The translations under genes and the position numbers were made by a program. 64,000 bases of DNA from a virus. The stretch is from the IMG/VR virus record IMGVR_UViG_3300042566_000478, positions 1-64,000 of that record; one strand, written 5' to 3'. Positions 50,165 through 60,038 of the stretch are shown in pieces; position 1 is the first letter of the stretch; each line of letters begins with the position of its first letter. The notes under the pieces are model-generated. The model ran no database searches. It was not told the origin of the DNA and saw only the letters and a list, made by a program, of their open reading frames with translations.

Positions 50165-50800
50165 TTATGCTAGCAGTGCCTGCTCACCAGTCAATGCAGA
50201 GATTTCTTCAGGTTGCCATGCAATTTGGAAACCCTCATGGTGAAGGTTCATTTGCTGAATCATAATTCCGTTGTCTCCAGCGTTCAGGTCACTTAGACCG
50301 TATGCACCAGGCCAGCAGTTGTACAACCTAAATGCCAACTTTACGTTTCCTGGTATTACGTTTCTGTCTGCTGTGTTGTCGTACTGGTACTGAACACCAG
50401 ATGCTGTGTATGGGTGGTCGTAAACTTTAACGGTTACGTCACAACGGTAGTTAGTTTCGTCACCCTTAGCACCTTGGTCAAAACCTTCTGTACCTGTTCC
50501 ACCAACCCATGCATGCATGAACTTGGTCCACTTCCAAAGTTGGTCTTGTGACGCAAAAGCACCACGAGCAAATGACACTGCTGGGAAGTCTGACTGCCCA
50601 ACCATCTTGTGTGGGTGAGTATTCATCCCACCTTCACGGTAAGCAATCAGTTCGTTCTGAACTGAGAGTCCACCTACTTGAGCAAAGCCAAGGTCACCAA
50701 TACCAGTTAGGTAGTTAGTCAAGGCTGGACCAATAGGTGTAAAGCGTACTGTGAATTTAAAGTTGCGTAGAGGGTCGGTCCTCTGTGTTCTTGTTGCCAT
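50165..50800 (-). CDS. Tail tube protein, gp19-like
   Basis: A 211-aa protein of the T4 gp19-like tube family: RTDPLRNFKFTVRFTPIGPA, GGLSVQNELIAYREGGMNTH, and a C-terminal IQQMNLHHEGFQI. It polymerises into the inner tube. AGGAG before ATG. Confidence 0.9.
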   Translation of the reverse strand: MATRTQRTDPLRNFKFTVRFTPIGPALTNYLTGIGDLGFAQVGGLSVQNELIAYREGGMNTHPHKMVGQSDFPAVSFARGAFASQDQLWKWTKFMHAWVGGTGTEGFDQGAKGDETNYRCDVTVKVYDHPYTASGVQYQYDNTADRNVIPGNVKLAFRLYNCWPGAYGLSDLNAGDNGIMIQQMNLHHEGFQIAWQPEEISALTGEQALLA

Positions 50801-50809
50801 TGATATCTC

Positions 50810-52357
50810 CTAGATATTCGTGGTGACGGTGCTTCCACCAGTCCATTGACTGATGGTGATTACGATGAATTCGGCTGGTGACTGCAATGCAACTCCAACC
50901 TCAATGTTTACTGTTCCGTTTTCAATATCGTTTTGCGTGTTGTTAGTTGAGTTACAACGGACAAAGAATGCTTCCGTTGAAGTACGGCCCTTCAAACCAC
51001 CTGAAGCCCAGAAGGTGTTCAGGAGTGAAGAAACACGCACCGTAAGGTCTGCCCACAAACGCTCATCGTTTGGTTCAAACAAAGCGCTTTGAGTGCTTTC
51101 CTTAAGAAGGTCCTTAAGGTAATTAAGTGAACGGCGAACTGTGATGTACTTCTCAGAAGTATTACGTGCCAAGGTGCGAGAACCATTGATAATTACTCCA
51201 ACGCCTGGAACTACGTTAAAGAGGTTTAATTGGCTATCCTTGTACAAGTTACCTTGTTCGGTTTCTGTAAGGTTTGCTACCAAACCATACACGTTTCGGA
51301 TGTCCAAACTATAGCCAGCAGGTGCTTTAGCAACACCACGGGTTACTTCTGAACGAACCATTGCACCAAGAACCGCACCACCTGGGTAGGTATTGCGGAT
51401 AGCGGCAGCACCAGTTTTTGTTGGGTCAAACATTTTCATTGCTGGACCGTAAACTGCTGCGAAACCAGACTTGGTGTAAGGCTGTACTGCGTCAGCAAGT
51501 GCTTGCTTGTTTGTTGCGTTTAGTGGGGTATCAACAATCAACAACGAGTTTCCACGAGTTGACATCACCGTAATGGCATTGTTAATAATTGTTGATGAGG
51601 TTTGCCCAACAAGGTTAAACAAGAGTCCCGATGTAATGGTTTCGTGACGGGTAAGAGCAGTAGCCCAATCAACGGAATCAATTGCACCCACTCCCTCAGA
51701 ACCGTTGGAGAACGTAGTAGTTGTTACGTAGTCATCAACACCAATACCAGTTACGGTAAGAGTTGCATTGCTAGCCACAGTTGCTACAGTTGAAGCACTA
51801 ACATATGACGAGTAAAGGTCAAGAACGGTTGAAACATAACGGTAGTTAGCAGGGTCAACAGAAAGATTTGACCAGCGTTCTACTTCGCTACCATCAAGTT
51901 TAACTGTCAAAGTAAACAGCGAATTCTTGGTAATCTTCGGTGCTGATGACAGGTCTGTCAGTGTTTCTGTGTCAAAGGTGTAATCAACAGACAAGTCATT
52001 ACCCCAGGTTCCAGGTGATTTGGTAATCAAGAGGATAAGGTTTGCACTACTTCCACCAGTTGGCGTTGCTGTCAAGGCGCTGTAAGCGTATGTTGACGTT
52101 GCATCAATTACACGGGTAACATAGGCTGCTTGACCACCGTTTGCAAAGTAGTGGTAGACAGCATAACCAAGGTCGTAGTTGATGTCTAATGCACCAAACA
52201 AACTGGTGTACTGTGACCATGTAGTCACAAGGGTTGGTGTCGTTGGTCCACGCTCTGCTGTGCCAATAAATGCAGCAGAAGTAGGTCCATTCGCAGTTGT
52301 CAAATTGGTTGCAAACGTACCTTCCTGTACGTAAACTCCTGGGCGTTCGTATGCCAT
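50810..52357 (-). CDS. Tail sheath protein
   Basis: A 515-aa contractile sheath protein: N-terminal MAYERPGVYVQE, domain TSAAFIGTAERGPTTPTLVT, and the conserved C-terminal QSPAEFIVITISQWTGGS. It contracts around the tube for injection. Normal length. Confidence 0.93.
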   Translation of the reverse strand: MAYERPGVYVQEGTFATNLTTANGPTSAAFIGTAERGPTTPTLVTTWSQYTSLFGALDINYDLGYAVYHYFANGGQAAYVTRVIDATSTYAYSALTATPTGGSSANLILLITKSPGTWGNDLSVDYTFDTETLTDLSSAPKITKNSLFTLTVKLDGSEVERWSNLSVDPANYRYVSTVLDLYSSYVSASTVATVASNATLTVTGIGVDDYVTTTTFSNGSEGVGAIDSVDWATALTRHETITSGLLFNLVGQTSSTIINNAITVMSTRGNSLLIVDTPLNATNKQALADAVQPYTKSGFAAVYGPAMKMFDPTKTGAAAIRNTYPGGAVLGAMVRSEVTRGVAKAPAGYSLDIRNVYGLVANLTETEQGNLYKDSQLNLFNVVPGVGVIINGSRTLARNTSEKYITVRRSLNYLKDLLKESTQSALFEPNDERLWADLTVRVSSLLNTFWASGGLKGRTSTEAFFVRCNSTNNTQNDIENGTVNIEVGVALQSPAEFIVITISQWTGGSTVTTNI

Positions 52358-52393
52358 TATTACTCCTAAAGTGTAAAGGGGATTGGAAAAAAC

Positions 52394-53062
52394 TTACTCA
52401 TTGAAAACATGCAGTTGAGATGTAATTGTACTATTAATTTGGGTAACGGGTTCTGTACCTGTCAGAGCATCAAGGTCTTGACCTGTGATTTCTGCGGACA
52501 TTTTGAGAGTTAATACCTTACGGAATATGCGCTTTCGGTAACCCGATTCCATATCCAGCAAGTCTGCGTTGGTCCAGTCCAGCATGTCAAAACGGCGTAC
52601 CGTTCCGTCTGCTGGTATGTTTATGGAGTTCCAACGAAATGGGGCGACTTTTCTAATAATCCCAGAAGTCAATTGTCTGTCATGTAGGGCAGACCGTGTA
52701 TAAATAGATACCTGATAAAGCAGGTCTACTGGGATAAAGTCGTCAAAACTAAGGATGCTGGTGCTTGCTGAAACACTGGCGCTTTCGCTAGGCCAGTAGT
52801 CAATAAATGCAGGTCGGTCTTCATATAGACCACTACCTGTGGTGTCTATGTACGCACCTTGGTCAGACAACTGGCGTTCTGTAGCATGAAGAACGTCAAT
52901 AAGTTCTACCGTAATAAATGGGTAGTCTCGCTCTGTTTCTCCTTCTGGGTAACGGAAAAAGACCTTTACTGGGCGGCGTTCATTACGGTCATCGGTGACA
53001 TACAGCCCACTAAAACGTGCTTTAATAGCCTCGTCTTCGGCAAGGAGAAACCCAGTCCGCAT
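52394..53062 (-). CDS. Neck/tail terminator-like protein
   Basis: A 222-aa protein with no certain family; the segment PVDLLYQVSIYTRSALHDRQ and its place just before the sheath resemble neck or tail-terminator proteins of myoviruses. TAATG start overlap. Confidence 0.6.
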   Translation of the reverse strand: MRTGFLLAEDEAIKARFSGLYVTDDRNERRPVKVFFRYPEGETERDYPFITVELIDVLHATERQLSDQGAYIDTTGSGLYEDRPAFIDYWPSESASVSASTSILSFDDFIPVDLLYQVSIYTRSALHDRQLTSGIIRKVAPFRWNSINIPADGTVRRFDMLDWTNADLLDMESGYRKRIFRKVLTLKMSAEITGQDLDALTGTEPVTQINSTITSQLHVFNE

Positions 53063-53478
53063 TAGTTCAACCCACCTTTTCCAGTGAGTTTGTCAAGTTT
53101 TTTGTTAAGGCTTAACTCTAAGCGTTTAGCACCCTTCATACATTCTTTGCGAAGAATGGATTGCGCTGGAGGACCATACTCTATTTGGACAGCCTTTGGT
53201 CCAGATTTACCATCAACCAAGTAGGAGATGGTTTCATCTGAGTTATTGTAATTAAGTTTAAAGTCTTTTACTAATGCTTTGTACTTAGGGTCACTTAACA
53301 CAAGACCTTCTTTGGCAATCTTATGCTCTTCGGCTAGGCTGGCGTTTACAGCGTCTTCAAGGTATTCCTGAAGGTTCATTATTAAATCACCAAAGAAAAG
53401 AATTGGGGAAGGGACACCTTCAATAATCTTTCTAGAACTGGAGACAGAAATAGGCGCAGATGCACGTTTGCCAACCAT
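53062..53478 (-). CDS. Head-tail joining protein, hypothetical
   Basis: A 138-aa lysine-rich protein (MNLQEYLEDAVNASLAEEHK; RKECMKGAKRLELSLNKKLD). The ATG at 53478 has AAGGAG five bases upstream; the GTG two codons before has none. Position suggests a connector or completion protein. Confidence 0.6.
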   Translation of the reverse strand: MVGKRASAPISVSSSRKIIEGVPSPILFFGDLIMNLQEYLEDAVNASLAEEHKIAKEGLVLSDPKYKALVKDFKLNYNNSDETISYLVDGKSGPKAVQIEYGPPAQSILRKECMKGAKRLELSLNKKLDKLTGKGGLN

Positions 53479-53528
53479 TGGCACTCCTTAGTTCTAGGCG
53501 ATGTTTGCATGCCGCACGGCATACATAT

Positions 53529-54062
53529 TTAGTTTACCAGGAATGTTGGAAGCGTAGAAGGCCAAGGCAAATCATGGATTTCCATTTGTTCTGGACCTGG
53601 GTCGTTTGGCATTTCTTGGTCAACATAAACTTCAATACCTTCAACAACGATGAGCACATCATCTGTTGCACGACCACGAACACGGTACATAGATACAGCG
53701 TAGTAACGAGCATCATAAAAGAACATGTCATTTAAATGCCTCTGATACTCAAACGGTTCAGTCATACCAGCATCACGACAGTCTTCAATTGACAAAACAG
53801 CGTTGACAACCTGCACTGGTTGACGACCTTCTGGAATTGCTCGCTTGGTATCTTCAGTCTCAGTAATCATCAACACAGGTAGAGTTACCCCTGATTTATA
53901 TGCTTTACCACCAGAACCGTATGGCGCTTCATCGTAAACATCATCTATCACGCTGCCAGCGCCAAATGGTAGAAACTCAAACCACGTAATATGTTCACCT
54001 ACGCTGCGATGGTGCTTACGATACTGCTTCCGTATTTGTGCTAATTCTCTACGGGGGTCCAC
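53529..54062 (-). CDS. Head-tail connector-like protein, 177 aa
   Basis: A mixed protein (WFEFLPFGAGSVIDDVYDEA; YYAVSMYRVRGRATDDVLIV). Function inferred only from its place between capsid and tail genes. GTG start. Confidence 0.6.
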   Translation of the reverse strand: MDPRRELAQIRKQYRKHHRSVGEHITWFEFLPFGAGSVIDDVYDEAPYGSGGKAYKSGVTLPVLMITETEDTKRAIPEGRQPVQVVNAVLSIEDCRDAGMTEPFEYQRHLNDMFFYDARYYAVSMYRVRGRATDDVLIVVEGIEVYVDQEMPNDPGPEQMEIHDLPWPSTLPTFLVN

Positions 54063-54065
54063 GGG

Positions 54066-54902
54066 TTACCAACCAGTAATCGGTGCGGTTGAATACCCTT
54101 GTTGAGGCTCAAGGTCAAGGTACACATCTTCACGAAGTGGTTCATCGTGGTCTTCAATCTTAATGTCGCCTGGGTTAATTTCAGGGAATTGTCTTTCTAT
54201 TGGACCGTAATCACCCAACTCACGTGCTTTATAAATCGGAACAAGGTATCCAGTTGTTCTAGAAACACGGCGAAGATTCATTATTTCAATGCGTTCAATA
54301 CCAATATTTAGAGCACGAGCCTGTGCTTGGTAGTTGCGAGTCCAGTAATCCAACATGGATTGAACCATTCGGAAACGCTGACTGGCAGGGATATGCACAG
54401 ACTCTGATGTCGTTACGTCAATGTCACGACTGTACTCAGTTAATAGACCCCACAAAGTTTCAACCACTGTACCCATACCAATTGTGTCTAAAACAATTGG
54501 GGCAACAAGTTCTAGTGGGGTGTCTAAGTTGTATGTATGTTGCTCAATAGAGTGACCAGCAAAGTACTCTAAGTCTTTTGGAAGAACCCATTCGTAATAA
54601 TAACCTTCTACCATTATCTTTGTAGTAGAAGAAAAAGAACGATTAAATCTTATAATCCCATTTCTATCATCCAGTGAATAGTATGTAGACGCAGATGTAT
54701 CGGATGTAATCTCAGTTGGGCTGCCGCCTGTTGGGTATGAGGCTATCCACAAAGAACTTTGTTCAATATTAGGGTTACCTAATTCATAGGTTCTACCCAC
54801 AGCGTCAAAAGATACCTGAAAGAATTTAGGGTAATCACGAAGATATGTGCGAGCAATCTCCACAATCTTTTCAACTATTGCGTGTGAGTGGTTAGCATGC
54901 AT
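54066..54902 (-). CDS. Neck-like protein, 278 aa
   Basis: A helical and beta protein (VEKIVEIARTYLRDYPKFFQ; FRMVQSMLDYWTRNYQAQAR). Position suggests a neck or adaptor protein. No ribosome site precedes the ATG; a TAAACT box ends six bases before it, so a leaderless transcript is possible. Confidence 0.62.
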   Translation of the reverse strand: MHANHSHAIVEKIVEIARTYLRDYPKFFQVSFDAVGRTYELGNPNIEQSSLWIASYPTGGSPTEITSDTSASTYYSLDDRNGIIRFNRSFSSTTKIMVEGYYYEWVLPKDLEYFAGHSIEQHTYNLDTPLELVAPIVLDTIGMGTVVETLWGLLTEYSRDIDVTTSESVHIPASQRFRMVQSMLDYWTRNYQAQARALNIGIERIEIMNLRRVSRTTGYLVPIYKARELGDYGPIERQFPEINPGDIKIEDHDEPLREDVYLDLEPQQGYSTAPITGW

Positions 54903-54919
54903 AGATATAGTTTACTTTA

Positions 54920-55087
54920 CTATTGGTCGCCAGAACCAGAGCCAGGAACTGTGTCTTGTAAATCTTGACCAATAGCAGGTTGTTGTTCACGAAAACGTGG
55001 AATATGAACTCTACGAATTCTTGTAATGTCTGCTACTGAACCAGTTGGTTTAGTTAACCGTACTGCGTAGGGTGTTGTTTCAGCCAT
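54920..55087 (-). CDS. Small structural-module protein, 55 aa
   Basis: The product begins MAETTPYAVRLTKPTGSVAD and has an Arg-rich middle and a Gly/Ser-rich end. The start overlaps the upstream stop (TAATG). Too short for a family call. Confidence 0.6.
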   Translation of the reverse strand: MAETTPYAVRLTKPTGSVADITRIRRVHIPRFREQQPAIGQDLQDTVPGSGSGDQ

Positions 55088-55731
55088 TAAATACCAGCAA
55101 ATAAAAATGGGTGAAGTGCTTCTTCACGTGCTCCTTCATACTTAGCAAGGTTTTGCCAAGCGCTATCTACGTATACGTATAACGATGATTGGTCAGTAGC
55201 AGGCACTGTCCCTGTACGAATGTATAAGTCACCTTGGTCTGCTGCTTCAGATGGGATAGCAGTACCAGTTCTGTGCGCCATGTTTAAGAACATGCGCTTA
55301 TCAACAACACTTAATGCGCTAAATGCCACTCCAGATTTTCTATAAAGTGCATAAAGTGGAAGTTGGCTAGATAAAGGTGTTGGGAAAATAGGGTTGGTTG
55401 CGCTAGGCGTTCCTTTAACTACACCGTACTGATACGTTGACGCATCAACACGAGTTACAACAAGAAGGTCAAAACGTGCATCTGTTTCAGGTGCATCAAA
55501 AAGAACAGTGCTTGCAGATACATAACCATAGTGGTTATTTACATAAACATAGGATGCTGTCAGCGCAGCAGAACCGTCACCTGCTGAGTAAACAGTAATG
55601 TCTGCTCCCGAAAGAACACCATAGTTGTGATTACCTAGGATTTGAAAATCAAGCGAATCTGGTTCTGCTTGGTCAAGGCTCTGGATTGTTACTCCGTACT
55701 CGCTTGCATTAGGTACTGTAAATCCAGCCAT
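55087..55731 (-). CDS. Beta-rich structural protein, 214 aa
   Basis: A Ser/Thr/Ala/Val-rich beta protein (SGADITVYSAGDGSAALTAS; YVYVNNHYGYVSASTVLF) with an aromatic C-terminal stretch. It resembles decoration or fibre-type virion proteins; nothing more specific. GAGG before ATG. Confidence 0.62.
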   Translation of the reverse strand: MAGFTVPNASEYGVTIQSLDQAEPDSLDFQILGNHNYGVLSGADITVYSAGDGSAALTASYVYVNNHYGYVSASTVLFDAPETDARFDLLVVTRVDASTYQYGVVKGTPSATNPIFPTPLSSQLPLYALYRKSGVAFSALSVVDKRMFLNMAHRTGTAIPSEAADQGDLYIRTGTVPATDQSSLYVYVDSAWQNLAKYEGAREEALHPFLFAGI

Positions 55732-55738
55732 TTAAACC

Positions 55739-55996
55739 TCAGAGGGTGTCGTAGATGTTGCCGTTCTTCTTCAAATATTCAAACAAACCACGTGGAAGTT
55801 TGTAACGCTTACCGTCATTAAACAACCATGTGTCTTGACCCCAAAACATTGTCCATGAACCTTTTACACGAGCACTAACAGTGTCGCTCTTTACTTCAGA
55901 TTCAAGTTCTTCTGCTTGAGGAATTTCTGATACAAAAAGAATCTCATCTTCTTGCTCTACAAATTCTTTGATAACTGATTTCTTTTTTACTGCCAC
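55739..55996 (-). CDS. Hypothetical protein after the capsid gene, 85 aa
   Basis: A charged protein with a C-terminal WTMFWGQDTWLFNDGKRYKL region. The frame opens at a TTG that is part of the GGAG ribosome site; the GTG at 55996 six bases after it is the likely start. Position suits a small head protein. Confidence 0.62.
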   Translation of the reverse strand: MAVKKKSVIKEFVEQEDEILFVSEIPQAEELESEVKSDTVSARVKGSWTMFWGQDTWLFNDGKRYKLPRGLFEYLKKNGNIYDTL

Positions 55997-56021
55997 ATTA
56001 TTCTCCAATTGTGAAAGGGTT

Positions 56022-56050
56022 GGGGGAGTCGGGTTTTACCCCGACCCCCC
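56022..56050 (-). terminator. GC-rich hairpin after the capsid gene
   Basis: A 10-11-bp stem (56022-56033 with 56040-56050, one bulge) between capsid and its neighbour. No T-tract. A partial terminator here would raise capsid over tail expression. Confidence 0.6.
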
Positions 56051-56067
56051 AATACTAGTTGACTTAA

Positions 56068-57147
56068 TTACGAGGAAGCGATTGCTCCACCCTTGGTGTT
56101 CAGCAACACACGTGATTCGTGTGTAATCATGCCGAAGCCCCAAATGGCGTACCAAGCGAGTCCATGCTCACGACCAAAGTCAATTACGCCACCGTCACGG
56201 AGTTCAACTGGCAATGCGATTGCATGTCCAAATGCGTTGTCTCCAATCATGATTGCGTTGTACGACTCTGCGTTCATTGCTTGCGTACCCGATGCTGACG
56301 AGTCAATGTCTGCTGGACCTACGTTCTTCTTAACCTGAGTGGTTTCAATGAACACAACGTCATACAGACGACCAATTTCACCAAGCATGAAGTTGCCAGG
56401 TGCAGCGTACTTGGATACTTCAATGAATTCAGGCCAGTCACGGAGCGCACGGCTCTGTGATGGGTGAACGAAGCAAACGTAAGTGTCGCCAAGGCGTGGG
56501 ATGTTCTGACCAGCGAGGATTTCAACAGCATCCTTGATGGTTGCAGGTGAGAGGTAACCTGGGTTACTTGCGTCACCCAAAGTGCCTGCATCGTAAGGAG
56601 CAATTGAACCACGGGTTGCACCGAGGGTCTTGCGACCAAACACTAGGTTTGGAGGAACTGCTGCGCCGCCACCAAATGGAATTGCGGTCTGGTAGAGGGT
56701 GTTGCGAGCCTGAATGTCCATGCTTTGTGCCATGTGACGACCAAGCAAACGGCTTGACGATGCCATAACGTCATCAAACGATGCGTTAAGGAGCAATTCG
56801 GTAACTGCAAGAGCCTGACCTTGTTCACCTACGGTGATTTGAATCTGTGATGCTGACAGAGCAACTGGCTCCATACGCACACCTTCATCAAGGGTTGCTC
56901 CTTCTGTTTCGTCTACAGCAAGGTTGCTGTAGCGCATGAAGTTGATGGTCAAACCAGGTTGTACACCAAGTTCGGTCTTCTTCACTGCAAACTGTTCAAA
57001 GCGAAGAACAGGCATTGCCTGGAACAAGATTTCCTTGGACCAGATAGTTTGAATTGCTGGGGATAAAGCGGTGTCGCTACTGTAACCAGTTGAACTAATG
57101 TTCGCTGTTGCAGTAATCGCACCACCTGTTGGTGCTGGAAATGCCAT
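56068..57147 (-). CDS. Major capsid protein, N4-gp56-like HK97 fold
   Basis: A 359-aa capsid protein: IQTIWSKEILFQAMPVLRFE, GLTINFMRYSNLAVDETEGA, and a C-terminal HGLAWYAIWGFGMITHESRV. These fit the N4-gp56 family of HK97-fold capsids. AAGGAG before ATG; scaffold gene upstream. Confidence 0.88.
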   Translation of the reverse strand: MAFPAPTGGAITATANISSTGYSSDTALSPAIQTIWSKEILFQAMPVLRFEQFAVKKTELGVQPGLTINFMRYSNLAVDETEGATLDEGVRMEPVALSASQIQITVGEQGQALAVTELLLNASFDDVMASSSRLLGRHMAQSMDIQARNTLYQTAIPFGGGAAVPPNLVFGRKTLGATRGSIAPYDAGTLGDASNPGYLSPATIKDAVEILAGQNIPRLGDTYVCFVHPSQSRALRDWPEFIEVSKYAAPGNFMLGEIGRLYDVVFIETTQVKKNVGPADIDSSASGTQAMNAESYNAIMIGDNAFGHAIALPVELRDGGVIDFGREHGLAWYAIWGFGMITHESRVLLNTKGGAIASS

Positions 57148-57179
57148 GATGTCTCCTTAAGTGACTATGGATAGATTAT

Positions 57180-57959
57180 TTAAAAACGACCTTTAGGTCG
57201 TGAACTTAAAAGCCTGTCTCGCATTTTAACATACTGGTCCATTGTCATATTACGGATATCATCCGCATTCAATGTTTGGTATTCCGTTTGAGTTTCCATT
57301 GGCCCAACGGATGGTGACGTTACCGCCACACCCTTAACACGACTTGGTTGAGTCGCTTGTTGGATACTCTCAATAATAGCAGCACTCCGTTGACGAAGGA
57401 TTTCCACTGATGCTTCAACCTCTTCTGGGGTGTTGCCTGCGACCAAATCAATCAGTTCAGGAATGATTTCGTCTTGAGACTCGTGTACACGGCGCTGGCG
57501 GTAGGTTTCAACCTCACGCAACTGGCGCTCTTTATCTAGCAATGCTTGTTGTGCAGAACGCTCTGCTTCAATTTGGGCAAAGCGGTTTTGCCATTCAGCG
57601 TCAACATTTTTAATCTTGACGTTAAATTCATCTTCAGTTCGCTTGAGAAGTTCTTTTGCGCTCAACTCATCAAACTCACGCTGACGGCGAATTTCTTCTT
57701 CCTTACGGGCAATTTCTTGCGCCTCACGGATAGCCTTCTCACGGTCTTGAGCAAGAGATGTAACTTGCTCTTCCATGCTCTTGTATCGGCTTTCAGCCTC
57801 TTCAATGCGCTTGTAGAGTTTGTCTTTCTCTTGCTTACGGATGTTTTCTACTTCGTCTTCTGTGAAGACTTTGCCCTTTGGGGCAACTGTGTTTGCCTCC
57901 GCATGAAAGGCTTCTGTAGCCTCCACAGGGATGACAATTTCGTCATTACCTTTTGCCAT
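57180..57959 (-). CDS. Capsid scaffolding protein
   Basis: A 259-aa highly charged coiled-coil protein (KQEKDKLYKRIEEAESRYKS; AREAQ-like REAQEIARKEEEIRRQREFD) between portal and capsid, the typical place and make-up of a scaffold. AGGAG before ATG. Confidence 0.88.
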   Translation of the reverse strand: MAKGNDEIVIPVEATEAFHAEANTVAPKGKVFTEDEVENIRKQEKDKLYKRIEEAESRYKSMEEQVTSLAQDREKAIREAQEIARKEEEIRRQREFDELSAKELLKRTEDEFNVKIKNVDAEWQNRFAQIEAERSAQQALLDKERQLREVETYRQRRVHESQDEIIPELIDLVAGNTPEEVEASVEILRQRSAAIIESIQQATQPSRVKGVAVTSPSVGPMETQTEYQTLNADDIRNMTMDQYVKMRDRLLSSRPKGRF

Positions 57960-58012
57960 GATTTTCTCCTAAGTGTTGTTTAGCAAATATTGACTTGTGT
58001 TATTAATACGTT

Positions 58013-59704
58013 TTATTTGTCTTCGTCAGGTATACGGCGCTGGGCGAACCTTGCTCCGTATGCCTTACTAGTCATTTGGTTCATCAATTCCATTTCTACT
58101 GGTGGGATACCAGCACCTGGAAGCACTCCGCCCCCTTGAGGGCTTCCTGCACTAGTTACATTACCATCTCCTGAAGGAGCAGGTTCAAGACCCCCTCCAT
58201 TAGGAAGTAGCCCTGTAGCCATCATTACTGCTTGACCAATTTGAGCACGAATCATATCCAATGCTCCTTGGTCAACAGCGTCATCTCGTAGTTCCTCAAA
58301 GACTTCAATCATCTTCTCATTCGGGAACTCTTCACCTAGGGCTCGTAGTGCGCCCTTCTTAGATTCAATACCCAAAGCCATCTTTGCCTGCACTTCGTTG
58401 AGTTTGATAAGAGCATCAACAGGAAGTGGGTCGGGCCAGTGAATGGTTGTCTTGTATGTATTTGGGTCATTAGGGTCTAACTGTGTGAGCATGTCTGGCT
58501 CAGGCATTGCAGACTGTGACGGGTTATAAATCAACAGTTCAGGAACAAACACAGCACAAGTTTTGATAATGATTTCGTTCAGACGTTCAAGACCCTGTGT
58601 AAAGTGAATCTTCTTCATCTGGTAACGGTTCATCAAAGGCTGGTACTGAATAGCCAAAGCAACACCTGAAGTATTAGATACTGGCTGGAATTGACCAAGA
58701 GCAGTTTCAGGTACGCCAGTGATTTCATGCATTGCTCGTTTAATCATTTGCACGTATTCAATAGCACCAGACATTTCGCCACGTGACTCAAGGTTAAACA
58801 CTTGTGCTTCTTTAGGAAGACCAGCCCAAACCTTCTTAGGACCACGCTCTAGTTGTGAAGCCTTAGCACCAGTGATGATAGTTACTGGGGCAGCGTGGTA
58901 GTTGATGATGTCTGAGATTTCAGTCATCTTCTCGTTGAGTTCACGGTTCAATTGGATAATGTCCCAAATGTCTGACTGACCCCAAGGTGATGAAGTTATT
59001 GTAATGTTCGGAATGTGAACAATTGGAACAACACCAATTGGGTTTTCATACTCATCAATCAACTCATCATTGATAAATTGCTGTACGGTATTGTCCGTAA
59101 GAATTTCAGTAAATGTGTAAACCTGACGAGTTCCTTCTGGCGATGTTCCCCAGAAACGATACTTAAGTTTAAATCTGATTAAGCGCTCACGGTCATGTGG
59201 GTGATACTCAGGGAAACAATGCGCTGGGTTTAGTGGAAGAATGCGGACACGACCTGGGTGCTGTAGCCCAACACCATCAACGTAAGGTTCATCATATGCA
59301 ACTTTTACAAAGCAGTCTCCAGTGATACTTGCAAGTTGCCCCATTTGCCACAACAAATAATGTTTGTTGTTGTGGTTGTCCCACACTTCGTGAAGCAGTT
59401 GTGGAATGATTGCTTCGTTTTGCTCAGGTACTTTAAATTGAATACCTTTACCAAAGCAGAAGTTTGTAATGAAATCCGACATGGTTTTCACATAATTCAT
59501 GGTGACGTTGTTGTCACCCATCTCACGGCGGTGTGACCAGTGATGACCTAGATACCAAGCCCAAGCAGCAGAATACCTGTTGAGTCTTGGTCCATGAACT
59601 TCAAACTCTTCGTCAGCAAGTTCAACCAATCCAAGTGGACTAATCGCTACGGTTAAGTCACTAGATGCCGCCCTATAAGACGGTGACCAAAAATCAACAG
59701 GCAT
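58013..59704 (-). CDS. Portal protein
   Basis: A 563-aa SPP1-type portal: SIL-like VPIVHIPNITITSSPWGQSD, EIMTEI-like NREL-NEKMTEISDIINY, VPETALGQFQPVSNTSGVAL and the C-terminal helical region. It forms the DNA entry ring at the head vertex. An AAAAGG site precedes ATG. Confidence 0.92.
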   Translation of the reverse strand: MPVDFWSPSYRAASSDLTVAISPLGLVELADEEFEVHGPRLNRYSAAWAWYLGHHWSHRREMGDNNVTMNYVKTMSDFITNFCFGKGIQFKVPEQNEAIIPQLLHEVWDNHNNKHYLLWQMGQLASITGDCFVKVAYDEPYVDGVGLQHPGRVRILPLNPAHCFPEYHPHDRERLIRFKLKYRFWGTSPEGTRQVYTFTEILTDNTVQQFINDELIDEYENPIGVVPIVHIPNITITSSPWGQSDIWDIIQLNRELNEKMTEISDIINYHAAPVTIITGAKASQLERGPKKVWAGLPKEAQVFNLESRGEMSGAIEYVQMIKRAMHEITGVPETALGQFQPVSNTSGVALAIQYQPLMNRYQMKKIHFTQGLERLNEIIIKTCAVFVPELLIYNPSQSAMPEPDMLTQLDPNDPNTYKTTIHWPDPLPVDALIKLNEVQAKMALGIESKKGALRALGEEFPNEKMIEVFEELRDDAVDQGALDMIRAQIGQAVMMATGLLPNGGGLEPAPSGDGNVTSAGSPQGGGVLPGAGIPPVEMELMNQMTSKAYGARFAQRRIPDEDK

Positions 59705-59741
59705 TCGTTACACCTTTTCTGAAAAGAAGAATACTAAGATA

Positions 59742-60011
59742 TTACTTCTTTTTTGCAGGGGCGGCTTTTTTGGCTGGTGCTTTCTTAGCAACAGGTGCTG
59801 CTTCCATAGCCTTGGTTGCTACGCTCAAAAGAAGAGCAGTGTTTTTTGGACCAATTTTGGTTGATACAACCGAGACAAGTGCTGCTACCGCAGGCAATGC
59901 GATTGCAATTACTTCTGGGGTCAAGTCCAACTTGGCTCCTGCATAGGTAAGTGCGCCCAAAACTGCGCCCTTAATTGCTGCGTCTGTTGTTTCTACTTTT
60001 GCTTGATTCAT
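59742..60011 (-). CDS. Small membrane protein with Lys/Ala/Pro tail
   Basis: An 89-aa protein with two hydrophobic helices (AAIKGAVLGALTYAGAKL; EVIAIALPAVAALVSVV) and a histone-H1-like tail (KKAPAKKAAPAKKK). Holin-like by topology, but the tail could bind DNA. AAGGAG before ATG. Confidence 0.62.
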   Translation of the reverse strand: MNQAKVETTDAAIKGAVLGALTYAGAKLDLTPEVIAIALPAVAALVSVVSTKIGPKNTALLLSVATKAMEAAPVAKKAPAKKAAPAKKK

Positions 60012-60038
60012 ATTAACTCCTTAATAGGGGATACCCGA

